Positions 1-6,444 of a stretch of 8,518 bases of DNA are shown here, piece by piece. Position numbers and translations under genes: made by a program. Under the pieces are notes generated by a model. That model was not told where the DNA came from, made no database searches, and saw only the letters and a program-made list of their open reading frames with translations. Source of the stretch: SAR202 cluster bacterium (GTDB lineage: Bacteria; Chloroflexota; Dehalococcoidia; Lucifugimonadales; UBA3495); the NCBI GenBank assembly GCA_009392095.1, contig VFHF01000234.1, forward strand, positions 1 through 8,518. The letters run 5' to 3'. Position 1 is the stretch's first letter; each line of letters starts with the position of its first letter.

Positions 1-1
1 C

Positions 2-292
2 CGCTGCTCTCCAAAAAAAGAGTTGCTCAACTTAGGTATAAATCTTCTCTGGATGGCCAGGCTCACCCACGATGTCACCTATGTGGCCCTCGACGACTTC
101 ATCGAAGGTTCCATGGAGCGAGTCACCAGCGCCTGGGATGACTTCCAGAAACAGCATAAGGAGAACCCATACTTGACCGGCGACTTGAAGATTGGCGGCG
201 TCCAGGTGGCGAAGCATAGGGAACTGGAAGAGAGGTATCTATCCGACGATTCCCCGGGGAAATACGACCGCTCTACCGGGAGAGAGCCGTAG
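2..292 (+). CDS. C-terminal part of an unidentified protein (5' truncated by window edge)
   Basis: The frame is open from the first bases of the window to a TAG at 290-292, so this is probably the last 96 or so codons of a longer gene rather than a complete one. An internal TTG (23) and ATG (53) exist, but neither has a convincing ribosome site, which favours a start outside the window. Codon use (many C or G third positions, as in GTC, ACC, GAC, TTC) resembles the neighbouring genes, and a strong terminator follows 37 nt after the stop. The peptide is mixed and soluble, with an acidic/aromatic stretch (DDFIEGSMERVTSAWDDF) and a charged tail; there is no membrane segment or recognised motif. 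I do not recognise the family. The antisense frame at 32-217 has no ribosome site and is taken as a shadow. Confidence 0.6.
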   Translation, partial: RCSPKKELLNLGINLLWMARLTHDVTYVALDDFIEGSMERVTSAWDDFQKQHKENPYLTGDLKIGGVQVAKHRELEERYLSDDSPGKYDRSTGREP

Positions 293-329
293 CAATCTTC
301 AGACGATCGAGACGCTCCGGCTTCGACGA

Positions 330-365
330 AAAAGAGGGCGGTGGCCTAATCCACCGCCCTCTTTT
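330..365. terminator. Bidirectional hairpin terminator between convergent genes
   Basis: Arms 330-344 (AAAAGAGGGCGGTGG) and 351-365 pair perfectly over 15 bp around a 6-base loop (CCTAAT). The GC-rich core is flanked by A-run and T-run, giving a CTTTT tail on the plus strand and an equivalent tail on the minus strand. It sits between the stop of the rightward gene (292) and the stop of the leftward gene (388), so it can serve both. Confidence 0.9.
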
Positions 366-387
366 CTAGTTACCGGTTTTAAATCCC

Positions 388-726
388 TTAGTTTACGTGT
401 TGCTCGCGATTCAGCAGTTCTTTGGCTTCATCGCCCACGTTGGCTTCGATGCAGTCACGCAAAGTCGAATAGATGGACTTGTTGAGAGCGTCCATCATCC
501 AAGACTCGTAATCGGCGTCGGTCTGATAGGAGTTCTTCAGCGTTACCAAGCGCTGCAGCAGACTCAAGTAATGATACTGGAGGGGTGTCAGGTCCTTATC
601 GGTACCTACCAGGCGCCAATCGTTGTCGGCAACGGGAGAATCTATGTCGGAATCCAGGTTCGGCATCACCTCTTCGGTGTTTCCGCTACCTAGAACCTCA
701 GGATCTGCTTGGTCTTGTTCGCTCAT
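388..726 (-). CDS. Hypothetical protein, 112 aa
   Basis: A leftward ORF of 112 residues beginning MSEQDQADPE. The ATG at 724-726 is chosen because GGAGG (731-735) lies 4 nt upstream; a TTG at 753 would add nine residues but has no ribosome site. The N-terminal 40 or so residues are acidic and low complexity, likely disordered. The rest (from about DKDLTPLQYHYLSLLQRL) is predicted mainly helical with Leu/Tyr-rich heptad-like spacing, followed by a second acidic helical part ending LLNREQHVN. There is no signal peptide, membrane segment or metal-binding motif. It lies downstream of dnaK in the same direction but 271 nt away and has its own likely promoter (818-826), so it is probably a separate transcription unit. 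Family not recognised; function unknown. Confidence 0.8.
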   Translation of the reverse strand: MSEQDQADPEVLGSGNTEEVMPNLDSDIDSPVADNDWRLVGTDKDLTPLQYHYLSLLQRLVTLKNSYQTDADYESWMMDALNKSIYSTLRDCIEANVGDEAKELLNREQHVN

Positions 727-817
727 GCTTCCTCCATTGGCCTGCGCCTTCAATCTCTCAAAGGCCGGTCCAAACTGGGGAGTAGATACTCTTAAGAATC
801 ACCTAGCTACAACTATG

Positions 818-826
818 ATTATAGCA
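818..826 (-). promoter_or_regulatory. Extended -10 promoter for the 388-726 gene
   Basis: On the minus strand the sequence TGCTATAAT is a perfect -10 hexamer (818-823) preceded by the TG of an extended -10 (825-826). The -35 region at 16-18 nt is only AT-rich (TTATTT-like), which is common for extended -10 promoters. Transcription would start near 811, giving a leader of roughly 85 nt before the ATG at 726. Confidence 0.6.
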
Positions 827-879
827 GACCAGTTTCCTTAAATAACATAATACCTATCAATGTTGTGTTTATCTCGGGA

Positions 880-924
880 ATTTAGGTGGATATTCAGAGA
901 ATTCGACCCTATTCCCACCTAAAT
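880..924. repeat. Inverted repeat in AT-rich gap downstream of dnaK
   Basis: Arms ATTTAGGTGG (880-889) and CCACCTAAAT (915-924) are perfect 10-bp complements around a 25-base spacer; the stem extends by GA/TC if a 2-base bulge is allowed (878-889 with 915-928). It lies about 75-120 nt past the dnaK stop in the direction of dnaK transcription. No T-run follows on the minus strand, so it is not a textbook terminator. It could be an mRNA 3' hairpin, a binding site or a small repeat element. The rest of the 727-997 gap is AT-rich and shows the 818-826 promoter and a 14-bp palindrome at 961-974, but no gene. Confidence 0.55.
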
Positions 925-997
925 ATTCTCTTATGATTGATACTACGGTCAAACCGCCCGACCGGAATTCCGGTTAAACATCCTGTTAAGCTCCGGA

Positions 998-2923
998 TCA
1001 AACTTCCCGGAACTCACCTTCAACGGTTCCCTCGTCGTCGTCGGACGCGCCGTCTTCGCCGGCGTCTGTACCGGTCCCGTCTTCAGGCCCCGCCCCGCCT
1101 TCTGCGTCCCCAGCGGTTTGGCTGTACACTGCTTCGCCCACCCGCTGCATAGCGCTACTGAGCTCAGTCGTCGCGGACTGCATCTCAGCCGTGTTGTTGG
1201 CAGCGATGGCGGCCTTCAACGTGTCGATCATACCCTGGACCTCGGTCTTGAGTTCTTCGGGAACCTTGTCGGCATTATCTTCTAACAGTTTCTCGGTGCT
1301 ATAGACCAGTGAATCGGCCTGGTTACGGGTCTCAACCTCGGCGCGCCGCACCTGGTCTGCTTCCTCGTTCTGGGCGGCCTCGTTAACCATCCGTTCGATG
1401 TCATCTTTGTCCAGACCCGAGCCCGACTGAATGACGATCTTCTGCTCTTTGCCGGTCCCTTTGTCCTGGGCCGATACGCTCAAGATGCCGTTAGCGTCGA
1501 TATCGAAAGTGACCTCGATCTGCGGAATGCCCCTGGGTGCGGGCAGCAGCCCGTCCAGCATGAAGCGGCCGATGGACTTGTTGTCCGTGGCCATGGAGCG
1601 TTCACCCTGAAGGACGTGGATGTCCACCGTGGTCTGGCTCTCAGCCGCGGTCGTGAACGTTTCATTCTTCTTCGTTGGGATGGTCGTGTTCCGGGAGATG
1701 AGGGTGGTCATCACAGAGCCCAAAGTCTCCAGCCCAAGCGTTAAGGGGGTGACGTCCAGAAGCACGATATCATCGACTTCACCGGCCAAGATGCCTGCCT
1801 GGATGGCGGCGCCCATGGCCACGGCTTCGTCGGGGTTAACGTTCCTGTTCGGCTCTTTGCCAAAGACCTGTTTGACCTTTTCTTGGACGGCCGGCATGCG
1901 GCTCATGCCACCCACCATGATCACTTCGTCGATGGCGCTGGCGTTTAATCCGGAGTCGGTCAATGCCTGGCGGCAGGGGCCTTCGGTCCGGTCGACTAAA
2001 TCAGAGACCAATTGTTCCAGCTTGGCGCGGCTCAGTGTCTTGACCATATGCTGCGGGCCGCTGGCGTCTGCGGTGATGAAGGGCAGGTTGATTTCTGTCT
2101 CAAGGACGCTGGACAGCTCTACCTTGGCCCGTTCCGCGGCGTCACGCAGCCGCTGCAAAGCCATGCGGTCGGCGGCCAGGTCGATGCCGGTTTCGTGTTT
2201 GAATTCGTCGATCATCCATTCCAGTATGAGTTGGTCGAAGTCGTCGCCACCCAAGAATGTGTCGCCGTTGGTGGACTTAACTTCAAATACGCCGTCGCCC
2301 ATCTGGAGGATTGTGATGTCAAACGTCCCTCCGCCAAGGTCGAACACCGCGATGGTGGCGTCGGTCTTGGTCTTGTCCAGCCCGTAGGCCAAAGAAGATG
2401 CGGTAGGCTCGTTGATGATGCGCAGCACTTCCAGCCCGGCGATGGTGCCGGCGTCTTTGGTTGCTTGGCGTTGGGCGTCGTTGAAGTAGGCCGGGACCGT
2501 GATCACAGCTTGGGTTATCTTCTCCCCCAGCTTGGCTTCTGCGTCCTGTTTAATCTTGTGCAGCACAAAAGCAGAGATCTGGGGCGGGGCGTGGGATTCT
2601 TCGCCCAACTGCACCATGGCGTCTCCGGTGGGTCCGGCCACGACCTTGTAGGGCAGCTTGGCCATTGCGTTCTGAATCTCCGCGTCCTTGAACTGCCGGC
2701 CCATGAGCCGTTTCACGGAAAAAAGAGTGTTCTCCGGATTTGTTACTGCCTGCCGCTTGGCGACTTGGCCAACGTAACGTTCTCCGGTTTTGGTGTTCAG
2801 TGCAACGACGGACGGGGTGATGCGGCCGCCTTCAGCGTTCTCCACGACCACGGGTTCACCGGCTTCGATGATTGCCGCTACCGAGTTGGTTGTGCCGAGG
2901 TCGATTCCCAGGACTTTAGCCAT
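998..2923 (-). CDS. dnaK: Molecular chaperone DnaK (Hsp70)
   Basis: Cytosolic ATP-dependent Hsp70 chaperone of 641 residues, full family length. The nucleotide-binding domain carries GIDLGTTNS (6-14), VFDLGGGTFD (193-202), INEPTASSLAYGLD (170-183) and IMVGGMSRMPAV (335-346). The interdomain linker is IVLLD (386-390). The substrate-binding domain follows, with conserved VTPLTLGLET and NGILSVSAQDKGTGKEQ, then a helical lid and an acidic Gly/Asp/Glu-rich tail ending GEFREV. The segment around 66-105 (NTLFSVKRLMGRQF onward) contains the N-terminal-domain insert found in Gram-negative-type DnaK and absent from Bacillus DnaK. Start ATG at 2921-2923 has TAGGAG about 8 nt upstream. It is the last gene of hspR-grpE-dnaK, 75 nt after grpE; GrpE is its nucleotide-exchange factor. 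No dnaJ is nearby. The stop is UGA, with a further in-frame TAA four codons later. Confidence 0.98.
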   Translation of the reverse strand: MAKVLGIDLGTTNSVAAIIEAGEPVVVENAEGGRITPSVVALNTKTGERYVGQVAKRQAVTNPENTLFSVKRLMGRQFKDAEIQNAMAKLPYKVVAGPTGDAMVQLGEESHAPPQISAFVLHKIKQDAEAKLGEKITQAVITVPAYFNDAQRQATKDAGTIAGLEVLRIINEPTASSLAYGLDKTKTDATIAVFDLGGGTFDITILQMGDGVFEVKSTNGDTFLGGDDFDQLILEWMIDEFKHETGIDLAADRMALQRLRDAAERAKVELSSVLETEINLPFITADASGPQHMVKTLSRAKLEQLVSDLVDRTEGPCRQALTDSGLNASAIDEVIMVGGMSRMPAVQEKVKQVFGKEPNRNVNPDEAVAMGAAIQAGILAGEVDDIVLLDVTPLTLGLETLGSVMTTLISRNTTIPTKKNETFTTAAESQTTVDIHVLQGERSMATDNKSIGRFMLDGLLPAPRGIPQIEVTFDIDANGILSVSAQDKGTGKEQKIVIQSGSGLDKDDIERMVNEAAQNEEADQVRRAEVETRNQADSLVYSTEKLLEDNADKVPEELKTEVQGMIDTLKAAIAANNTAEMQSATTELSSAMQRVGEAVYSQTAGDAEGGAGPEDGTGTDAGEDGASDDDEGTVEGEFREV

Positions 2924-2998
2924 TATGGTTTCTCCTAATCTCTCACGCGCCGGTGACTATATTGATGTTATCGGACCGCTTTGGGTTTTTGGTTATCT

Positions 2999-3643
2999 TT
3001 ATGGGTCTTTGGGAGCCATGGCCACCATCACCTGTGCCGGGCGGATTACCCGGTCGTGCAGGCGAAAACCCGGCCGGATTATCTGGGTGACATAGCCAGA
3101 TTCGCACTCAATCGTCTCTTCCGTGCCCAGGGCTTCGTGCTCCAAGGGGTTGAACATGAGTCCCACGGCCTCGATTGCCGCTACGCCCTCGGATTCTAGC
3201 ACGGTGGTAAGTTTACGCTGAATCAGCTTGATCCCTTCCAGCAAAGAGTCATTCACATCGGCGGCGCCCTCGGAATGACTGATGGCCAGCTCAAGCTCCT
3301 CCAATACCGGGAGGACATTGGCGATCAGCCGGCTGTTGGCATATTTAGCGTTAGCGATGCGGTCTTCGTCGGTCCGACGCTTGAAGTTGACCATCTCAGC
3401 CTGGGCGCGCTGGGCGGTGTCCAGGTTTTCGGCGGCTTCTTTCTGCGCCAGCTCCAGACTGGACTTCAAGGCATTTACTTGCTCCTCCAACGGGAGGCTG
3501 TCCAAGTCAACTCCGGCCTCGGCCAGAAGTTCTTCCAGTTCTTTTTCAAGCCCCTGGCTTCCAGCTTGGTTTTCAGGCTGATTGTCGGGTTGGCCATCCG
3601 GTTCTTCTGGGTGGCCGTCTGATTCACTCGGTCCTTTCGCCAT
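2999..3643 (-). CDS. grpE: Nucleotide exchange factor GrpE
   Basis: GrpE homodimer that releases ADP from DnaK in the Hsp70 cycle; 214 residues, normal family length. Residues 1-30 are hydrophilic and Pro/Gln/Asp/Glu-rich (likely disordered). Residues about 31-100 form the long dimerising coiled coil, ending in the conserved MVNFKRR (84-90). The four-helix region includes VLPVLEELELAI (110-121), and the C-terminal beta domain has GLMFNPLEHEALGTEE (161-176) and GYVTQIIRPGFRLHDRVIRPAQVMVA (183-208), matching the family pattern of FxPxxHEA and GYxLxDRVIRPAxVxV. Start ATG at 3641-3643; AGGA lies about 9-10 nt upstream. It stands 60 nt downstream of hspR and 75 nt upstream of dnaK in one operon. 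The antisense frames over it are shadows. Confidence 0.96.
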   Translation of the reverse strand: MAKGPSESDGHPEEPDGQPDNQPENQAGSQGLEKELEELLAEAGVDLDSLPLEEQVNALKSSLELAQKEAAENLDTAQRAQAEMVNFKRRTDEDRIANAKYANSRLIANVLPVLEELELAISHSEGAADVNDSLLEGIKLIQRKLTTVLESEGVAAIEAVGLMFNPLEHEALGTEETIECESGYVTQIIRPGFRLHDRVIRPAQVMVAMAPKDP

Positions 3644-3703
3644 TTGGGCATTTCCTTAGGTGAGATTAAATTATGGGTCGGATAAGATTATTTGGCGCCG
3701 GCT

Positions 3704-4192
3704 TTAACGTCCCACCGGCAGGTTCAGGCTGTCGAATAAAAGGTCCATCTCTTCTTGTACCACCTGTTGGGCCGCCGGGATACCCTCAAGCCGTCCGTTG
3801 ATCCGCTGCTTGATTGTAGACATGTTGTCAAAGGCAGCTAGGGCAAATTGCACTCCGGCCAGGTTCAAGCCCAACTCGTCGGACAAATACCGGATCAGCC
3901 GGACCTTTCTGATGTCCTCCGTGGAATAAAGCCGCAGCATGCCAATGGTCCGGCCCGGGTTGATCAGACCCAGTCTCTCGTACTTTCGCAGAGTTTGGGG
4001 ATGCATGTCTAGGATCCGTGCAGCCACGCTGATGATGTAGACGCCCTGGACCTCAAGGACCGCATCCCGGTCCGCTTCTTCGGTGTCGGCAGGCTGGGTG
4101 GGTGACAGGTCCGTATTCTCTGGGCGCGGAGGTGGCATCCAACCCGGTGTTACACGACGGTCTTCCATTCTGGGTCTATGTTGTTGGCTCAT
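3704..4192 (-). CDS. hspR: HspR-type MerR-family heat-shock repressor
   Basis: A 162-residue MerR-family regulator. The winged-helix DNA-binding domain begins at VYIISVAARILDMHPQTLRKYERLGLINPGRT (51-82), the hallmark of HspR, whose members share a V-Y-x-I-S-V-A-A start and the M-H-P-Q-T-L-R-x-Y recognition helix. It continues through LYSTEDIRKVRLIRYLSDELGLNLAGVQFAL. A short helical tail (about 125-158) would dimerise. The 45 residues before the domain are Pro/Asp-rich and unusual in length for HspR; a start at residue 9 is possible, but neither ATG has a strong ribosome site (GGGG at 4197-4200 is nearest). HspR represses dnaK operons with DnaK as co-repressor in actinobacteria. Here it is the first gene of the operon, and a HAIR-like site lies over its own promoter, which implies autoregulation. 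A related sensor of the MerR family is less likely given the context. Confidence 0.93.
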   Translation of the reverse strand: MSQQHRPRMEDRRVTPGWMPPPRPENTDLSPTQPADTEEADRDAVLEVQGVYIISVAARILDMHPQTLRKYERLGLINPGRTIGMLRLYSTEDIRKVRLIRYLSDELGLNLAGVQFALAAFDNMSTIKQRINGRLEGIPAAQQVVQEEMDLLFDSLNLPVGR

Positions 4193-4245
4193 AAGAACCC
4201 CGCATCAGCGACTTTCGGCCAAGTTGTTGACCAGCGATTTACCAT

Positions 4246-4274
4246 ATGATACGGTCTGATACGAGTCGTGTCAA
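4246..4274 (-). promoter_or_regulatory. Promoter of the hspR-grpE-dnaK operon
   Basis: On the minus strand TTGACA (4269-4274) is a perfect -35 box, followed by a 17-nt spacer and TATCAT (4246-4251), five of six matches to the -10 consensus. The start of transcription would fall near 4239, about 46 nt before the hspR ATG. This looks like a housekeeping sigma promoter, which suits control by a repressor rather than by a heat-shock sigma factor. Confidence 0.75.
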
Positions 4275-4280
4275 CTTAAG
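4260..4280 (-). promoter_or_regulatory. HAIR-like operator for HspR
   Basis: The minus strand reads CTTAAGT, then seven bases, then ACTCGTA. The HspR-associated inverted repeat (HAIR) known from actinobacteria is CTTGAGT-N7-ACTCAAG. Ten of the 14 specified bases match (6/7 in one arm, 4/7 in the other) and the spacing is exact. The site covers the -35 box of the hspR promoter, as expected for a repressor site. One arm is part of the palindrome ACTTAAGT (4274-4281). Confidence 0.55.
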
Positions 4281-4382
4281 TATATCATTCTGCATTACAT
4301 GACTTTAGATTATCCGGTGAATGCCTGTGTTGAATCGGCGCCAGATCGAGACTACCCGGCAACCGGTAAAAGGAGGTTAATC

Positions 4383-4589
4383 ATGATGTATCTGAGGGAA
4401 TGTCCAAAGTGTAACGGTGATCTAAACGCGGAGGAGGATATCCACGGCAAGTACGTGAGCTGTATGCAATGCGGCTATCTAAAGGATGTGTCGTCGGAGG
4501 ACTCGCATACGTTGGCTGGAAAGACTTTCGTGATTGACGCGCCTAAGGCCGCCAAGAAGCGTCAGAAAAAGGTTCGCCAAGCCGCCTAA
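4383..4589 (+). CDS. Small zinc-ribbon protein, 68 aa
   Basis: A 68-residue protein with two Cys pairs, CPKC (7-10) and CMQC (27-30), 16 residues apart: a zinc-ribbon fold of the kind seen in small transcription- or RNA-associated proteins. The C-terminal 15 residues are strongly basic (KAAKKRQKKVRQAA), suggesting nucleic-acid binding. The start is set by AAAGGAGGTT (4368-4377), 6-9 nt before tandem ATG codons at 4383 and 4386; an ATG at 4299 in the same frame has no ribosome site. It is transcribed away from hspR out of a 190-nt shared intergenic region, and ends at a good terminator (4613-4643). No clear promoter of its own was found. Specific function unknown. Confidence 0.85.
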   Translation: MMYLRECPKCNGDLNAEEDIHGKYVSCMQCGYLKDVSSEDSHTLAGKTFVIDAPKAAKKRQKKVRQAA

Positions 4590-4612
4590 TCACAGGGTTT
4601 TGGCTAAACCAT

Positions 4613-4643
4613 AACGGGGCGGTAAGAAAGCCGCCCCGTTTTT
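4613..4643 (+). terminator. Rho-independent terminator of the zinc-ribbon gene
   Basis: A 10-bp perfect stem, AACGGGGCGG (4613-4622) with CCGCCCCGTT (4631-4640), closes an 8-base loop and runs into five Ts (4639-4643). It begins 24 nt after the stop of the zinc-ribbon gene and lies just beyond the stop of the convergent sulfite-oxidase-like gene (4665), where it may also act weakly. Confidence 0.9.
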
Positions 4644-4664
4644 GATGCGATGATTACTCAATGA

Positions 4665-5276
4665 CTATTTTGTCAGTTCAGGCCAGAATCGTTCTTCTTT
4701 CCAGGGATCGCCTTCGTTGTGGTAGCCGCGCTGCTCCCAAAATCCGGGGCGGTCATTGGCCATCAACTCGATGCCGTTGACCCACTTGGCGCTTTTCCAG
4801 GCGTAGATACTAGGGACGATCAGCCGCAGAGGCCAGCCGTGGCTCATGCCCAGTGGGTCGCCGTCCTGCTTGTGCGCTAGCAAGCCTTCGTCCATGGCGA
4901 GGGAGAGAGGCAGGTTGGTGGAGTAGCCACCGTAGCAGTGGGCCATGACGAACTTGGCTTCTGGTTTGGGTCCGGTGGGTGCGATCAGGTCGCTAAAAGT
5001 CACGCCTTCCCAGGTGTTATCCAGTTGGCTCCACTGGGTAACACAGTGGAAGTCGGCCAGGGTGGTCGTCCATTGCAGGGCCGAGAACTGCTCCCAGTTC
5101 AAGGTTATCTCCCGCTCAACCAGTCCGAAGATTCGAATTTCCCAGTTGTCGATATCGACCTTGGGTTCGGGGCCGTAGGTGAGGACTGGAAACTTGGTTG
5201 TGAGGAATTGACCGGGGGGAACCCGGTCGCCCATGCCTTGATCGGGAGCCGTCTTCACTTGGTCAGGTCGCTTCAT
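4665..5276 (-). CDS. Sulfite-oxidase-like molybdopterin-dependent oxidoreductase
   Basis: A 203-residue protein formed almost wholly by the oxidoreductase molybdopterin-binding domain of the sulfite oxidase family. Visible landmarks are PVLTYGPEP (30-38), the WEIRIFGLVE strand (45-54), and DFHCVTQWSQLDNTWEGV, in which Cys78 is the expected molybdenum ligand. FVMAHCYGGYSTNLPL, the G-M-S-H-G-W-P-L-R-L-I-V-P segment and YAWKSAKWVNGIEL follow; these bind the pterin and shape the active site. There is no Tat or Sec signal peptide and no heme or dimerisation domain, so it should be a small cytosolic member. Its true substrate cannot be read from sequence (sulfite, methionine sulfoxide and others are known in the family). 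The ATG at 5274-5276 has GGAGA about 10 nt upstream. It lies 113 nt after selD with a likely promoter of its own. Confidence 0.9.
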   Translation of the reverse strand: MKRPDQVKTAPDQGMGDRVPPGQFLTTKFPVLTYGPEPKVDIDNWEIRIFGLVEREITLNWEQFSALQWTTTLADFHCVTQWSQLDNTWEGVTFSDLIAPTGPKPEAKFVMAHCYGGYSTNLPLSLAMDEGLLAHKQDGDPLGMSHGWPLRLIVPSIYAWKSAKWVNGIELMANDRPGFWEQRGYHNEGDPWKEERFWPELTK

Positions 5277-5343
5277 CTGATGTGGCTCTCCGACTGAAAT
5301 GCCATGGTAAGCCGCTCTCGGGCCATATTGGACCAGAGTCCCC

Positions 5344-5371
5344 AGTTTAGCACCCGAATACTGTGTGTCAA
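5344..5371 (-). promoter_or_regulatory. Promoter upstream of the sulfite-oxidase-like gene
   Basis: Minus strand: TTGACA (5366-5371), a 16-nt spacer, then TAAACT (5344-5349; four of six matches). It lies in the selD/sulfite-oxidase-like gap and would start transcription near 5337, giving a leader of about 60 nt. Confidence 0.5.
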
Positions 5372-5389
5372 AGAGAATCGACTTTGTGT

Positions 5390-6436
5390 TTAGGCCGATA
5401 CCCTGATACGCCCTGGGTTTTCAGCGGTGATGTTGCCCACTATCGCCTTGGTTCCCACTCCTGAGGCATCAAGCTCGGACAAAAGCTGTTCCAACTTGGG
5501 TTTGGGCACCGAAATCAAGAGGCCGCCAGAGGTTTGGGCGTCGCACATCAGCAGGCGCTCTTGGTCGGTTACCTCGTCGTCCCAGTCCATGTCTTCGGAC
5601 ACGCTCGACATATTGCGGAATGTGCCTCCGGGGACGGTGCCTTTCTCCAACAAGTCCCAAACGCCGGGGAGCACCGGCACGTCGGACACGCGTATGCGGG
5701 CGCTGGTGCCGCTGCCGCGGACCATCCCTCTCAGGTGGCCCATGAAGCCAAATCCGGTGATGTCGGTGCAGGAGTTCACTCCCACCCGCATCATGGCTTC
5801 CGCCGCGCCTCTGTTCAATTCGGCCATGGTGTCCACGGCTTTTTCCAGGATGGCGTCGGGGGTTATTCCTTGCTTAACCCCAGTAGTGATGATTCCCGTG
5901 CCGATCGGCTTGGTAAGGACCAAGATATCCCCGGGCTGGGCGTTGGCGTTGGAGACCTCTTTCCCCGGTTCAATCAGGCCGACTACCGAAAGTCCGTATT
6001 TGGGTTCGGCGTCGTCCACCGTATGTCCGCCAACGATCAGGCAGTTGGCCTCCATGGCCTTGTCGTAGCCGCCCTTCAGAACGTCGCCCAGCATATCCAC
6101 TGCCAGCTCGGCGGGGAATCCGACCACGTTCAGGGCCACCAGGGGCTTCCCGCCCATGGCGTAAACATCGCTTAAAGAGTTGGCTGCGGCCACCAATCCG
6201 AACTCGTAGGGGTCGTCGGTGATGGGCGTGAAGAAGTCCACCGTCACTATGATGGCGGTGTTGTCATCCAGCCGGTAGACGGCCGCGTCGTCCCCTGTGT
6301 CGTTGCCCACCAAAAGGTCAGGGTGGCTGACCATGGGGAGGTGCTTCAGGACCTGGACCAGGTCCTCTTGGCTAAGCTTGGCGGCTCAACCGGCGCAGTG
6401 GGACAGTTCAGTTAGGCGGACTTTGCTACTGGCCAT
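5390..6436 (-). CDS. selD: Selenide, water dikinase SelD, selenoprotein (in-frame UGA = Sec17)
   Basis: SelD makes selenophosphate from selenide and ATP, the selenium donor for selenocysteine tRNA and selenouridine. The full product is 348 residues, the usual length, if the UGA at 6386-6388 is read as selenocysteine. The N-terminus is then MASSKVRLTELSHCAGU followed by AAKLSQ; Sec17 and Lys20 fall on the same numbers as catalytic Cys17 and Lys20 of E. coli SelD. Further landmarks are GNDTGDDA (44-51), VDFFTP (66-71), ANSLSDVYAMGG (85-96), GGHTVDD (136-142), TDITGFGFMGHL and DAQTSGG: the two AIRS domains. The ATG at 6434-6436 has AAGGAGGT 8 nt upstream, and a stop codon lies in frame just above it. 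Starting at the internal ATG (6332-6334) would give 314 residues without the active-site loop. It lies between the monooxygenase and sulfite-oxidase-like genes. No selA, selB or tRNA-Sec is in the window. Confidence 0.95.
6348..6366 (-). promoter_or_regulatory. Putative bacterial SECIS hairpin in selD
   Basis: The minus strand AGGACCTGG-T-CCAGGTCCT is a perfect inverted repeat (9-bp arms, one central base). As RNA it can fold as 7-8 bp with a small GGUCC or GUC loop, a G/U-containing apex as expected for SelB-binding elements. It begins 19 nt after the UGA, inside the spacing known for bacterial SECIS elements, and lies within the coding sequence. Confidence 0.75.
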
Positions 6437-6444
6437 CCGGCGTT

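Noticed and set aside
961..974. Palindrome ACCGGAATTCCGGT after the dnaK stop as a terminator
   Set aside because: The stem is only 5 bp around AATT and no T-run follows on the minus strand.
998..1000. UGA at the end of dnaK as another selenocysteine codon
   Set aside because: The protein already ends in the usual GEFREV-type tail, reading on adds only three residues, and no hairpin follows at a suitable distance.
1620..2938. Long plus-strand ORFs of 255 and 308 codons
   Set aside because: They lie entirely antisense to dnaK (with a short overhang) and lack ribosome sites; long antisense frames are a usual by-product of its codon bias.
4299..4382. N-terminal extension of the zinc-ribbon protein from an ATG at 4299
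   Set aside because: No ribosome site before 4299; AAAGGAGGTT directly before 4383 fits the shorter protein.
5427..6175. Two 213-codon plus-strand ORFs
   Set aside because: Both are antisense to selD, which has all conserved motifs; no ribosome site or recognisable domain.
6332..6334. Internal ATG as the selD start
   Set aside because: It would remove the active-site loop and has no ribosome site, whereas the ATG at 6436 has AAGGAGGT and restores the family N-terminus through a UGA.
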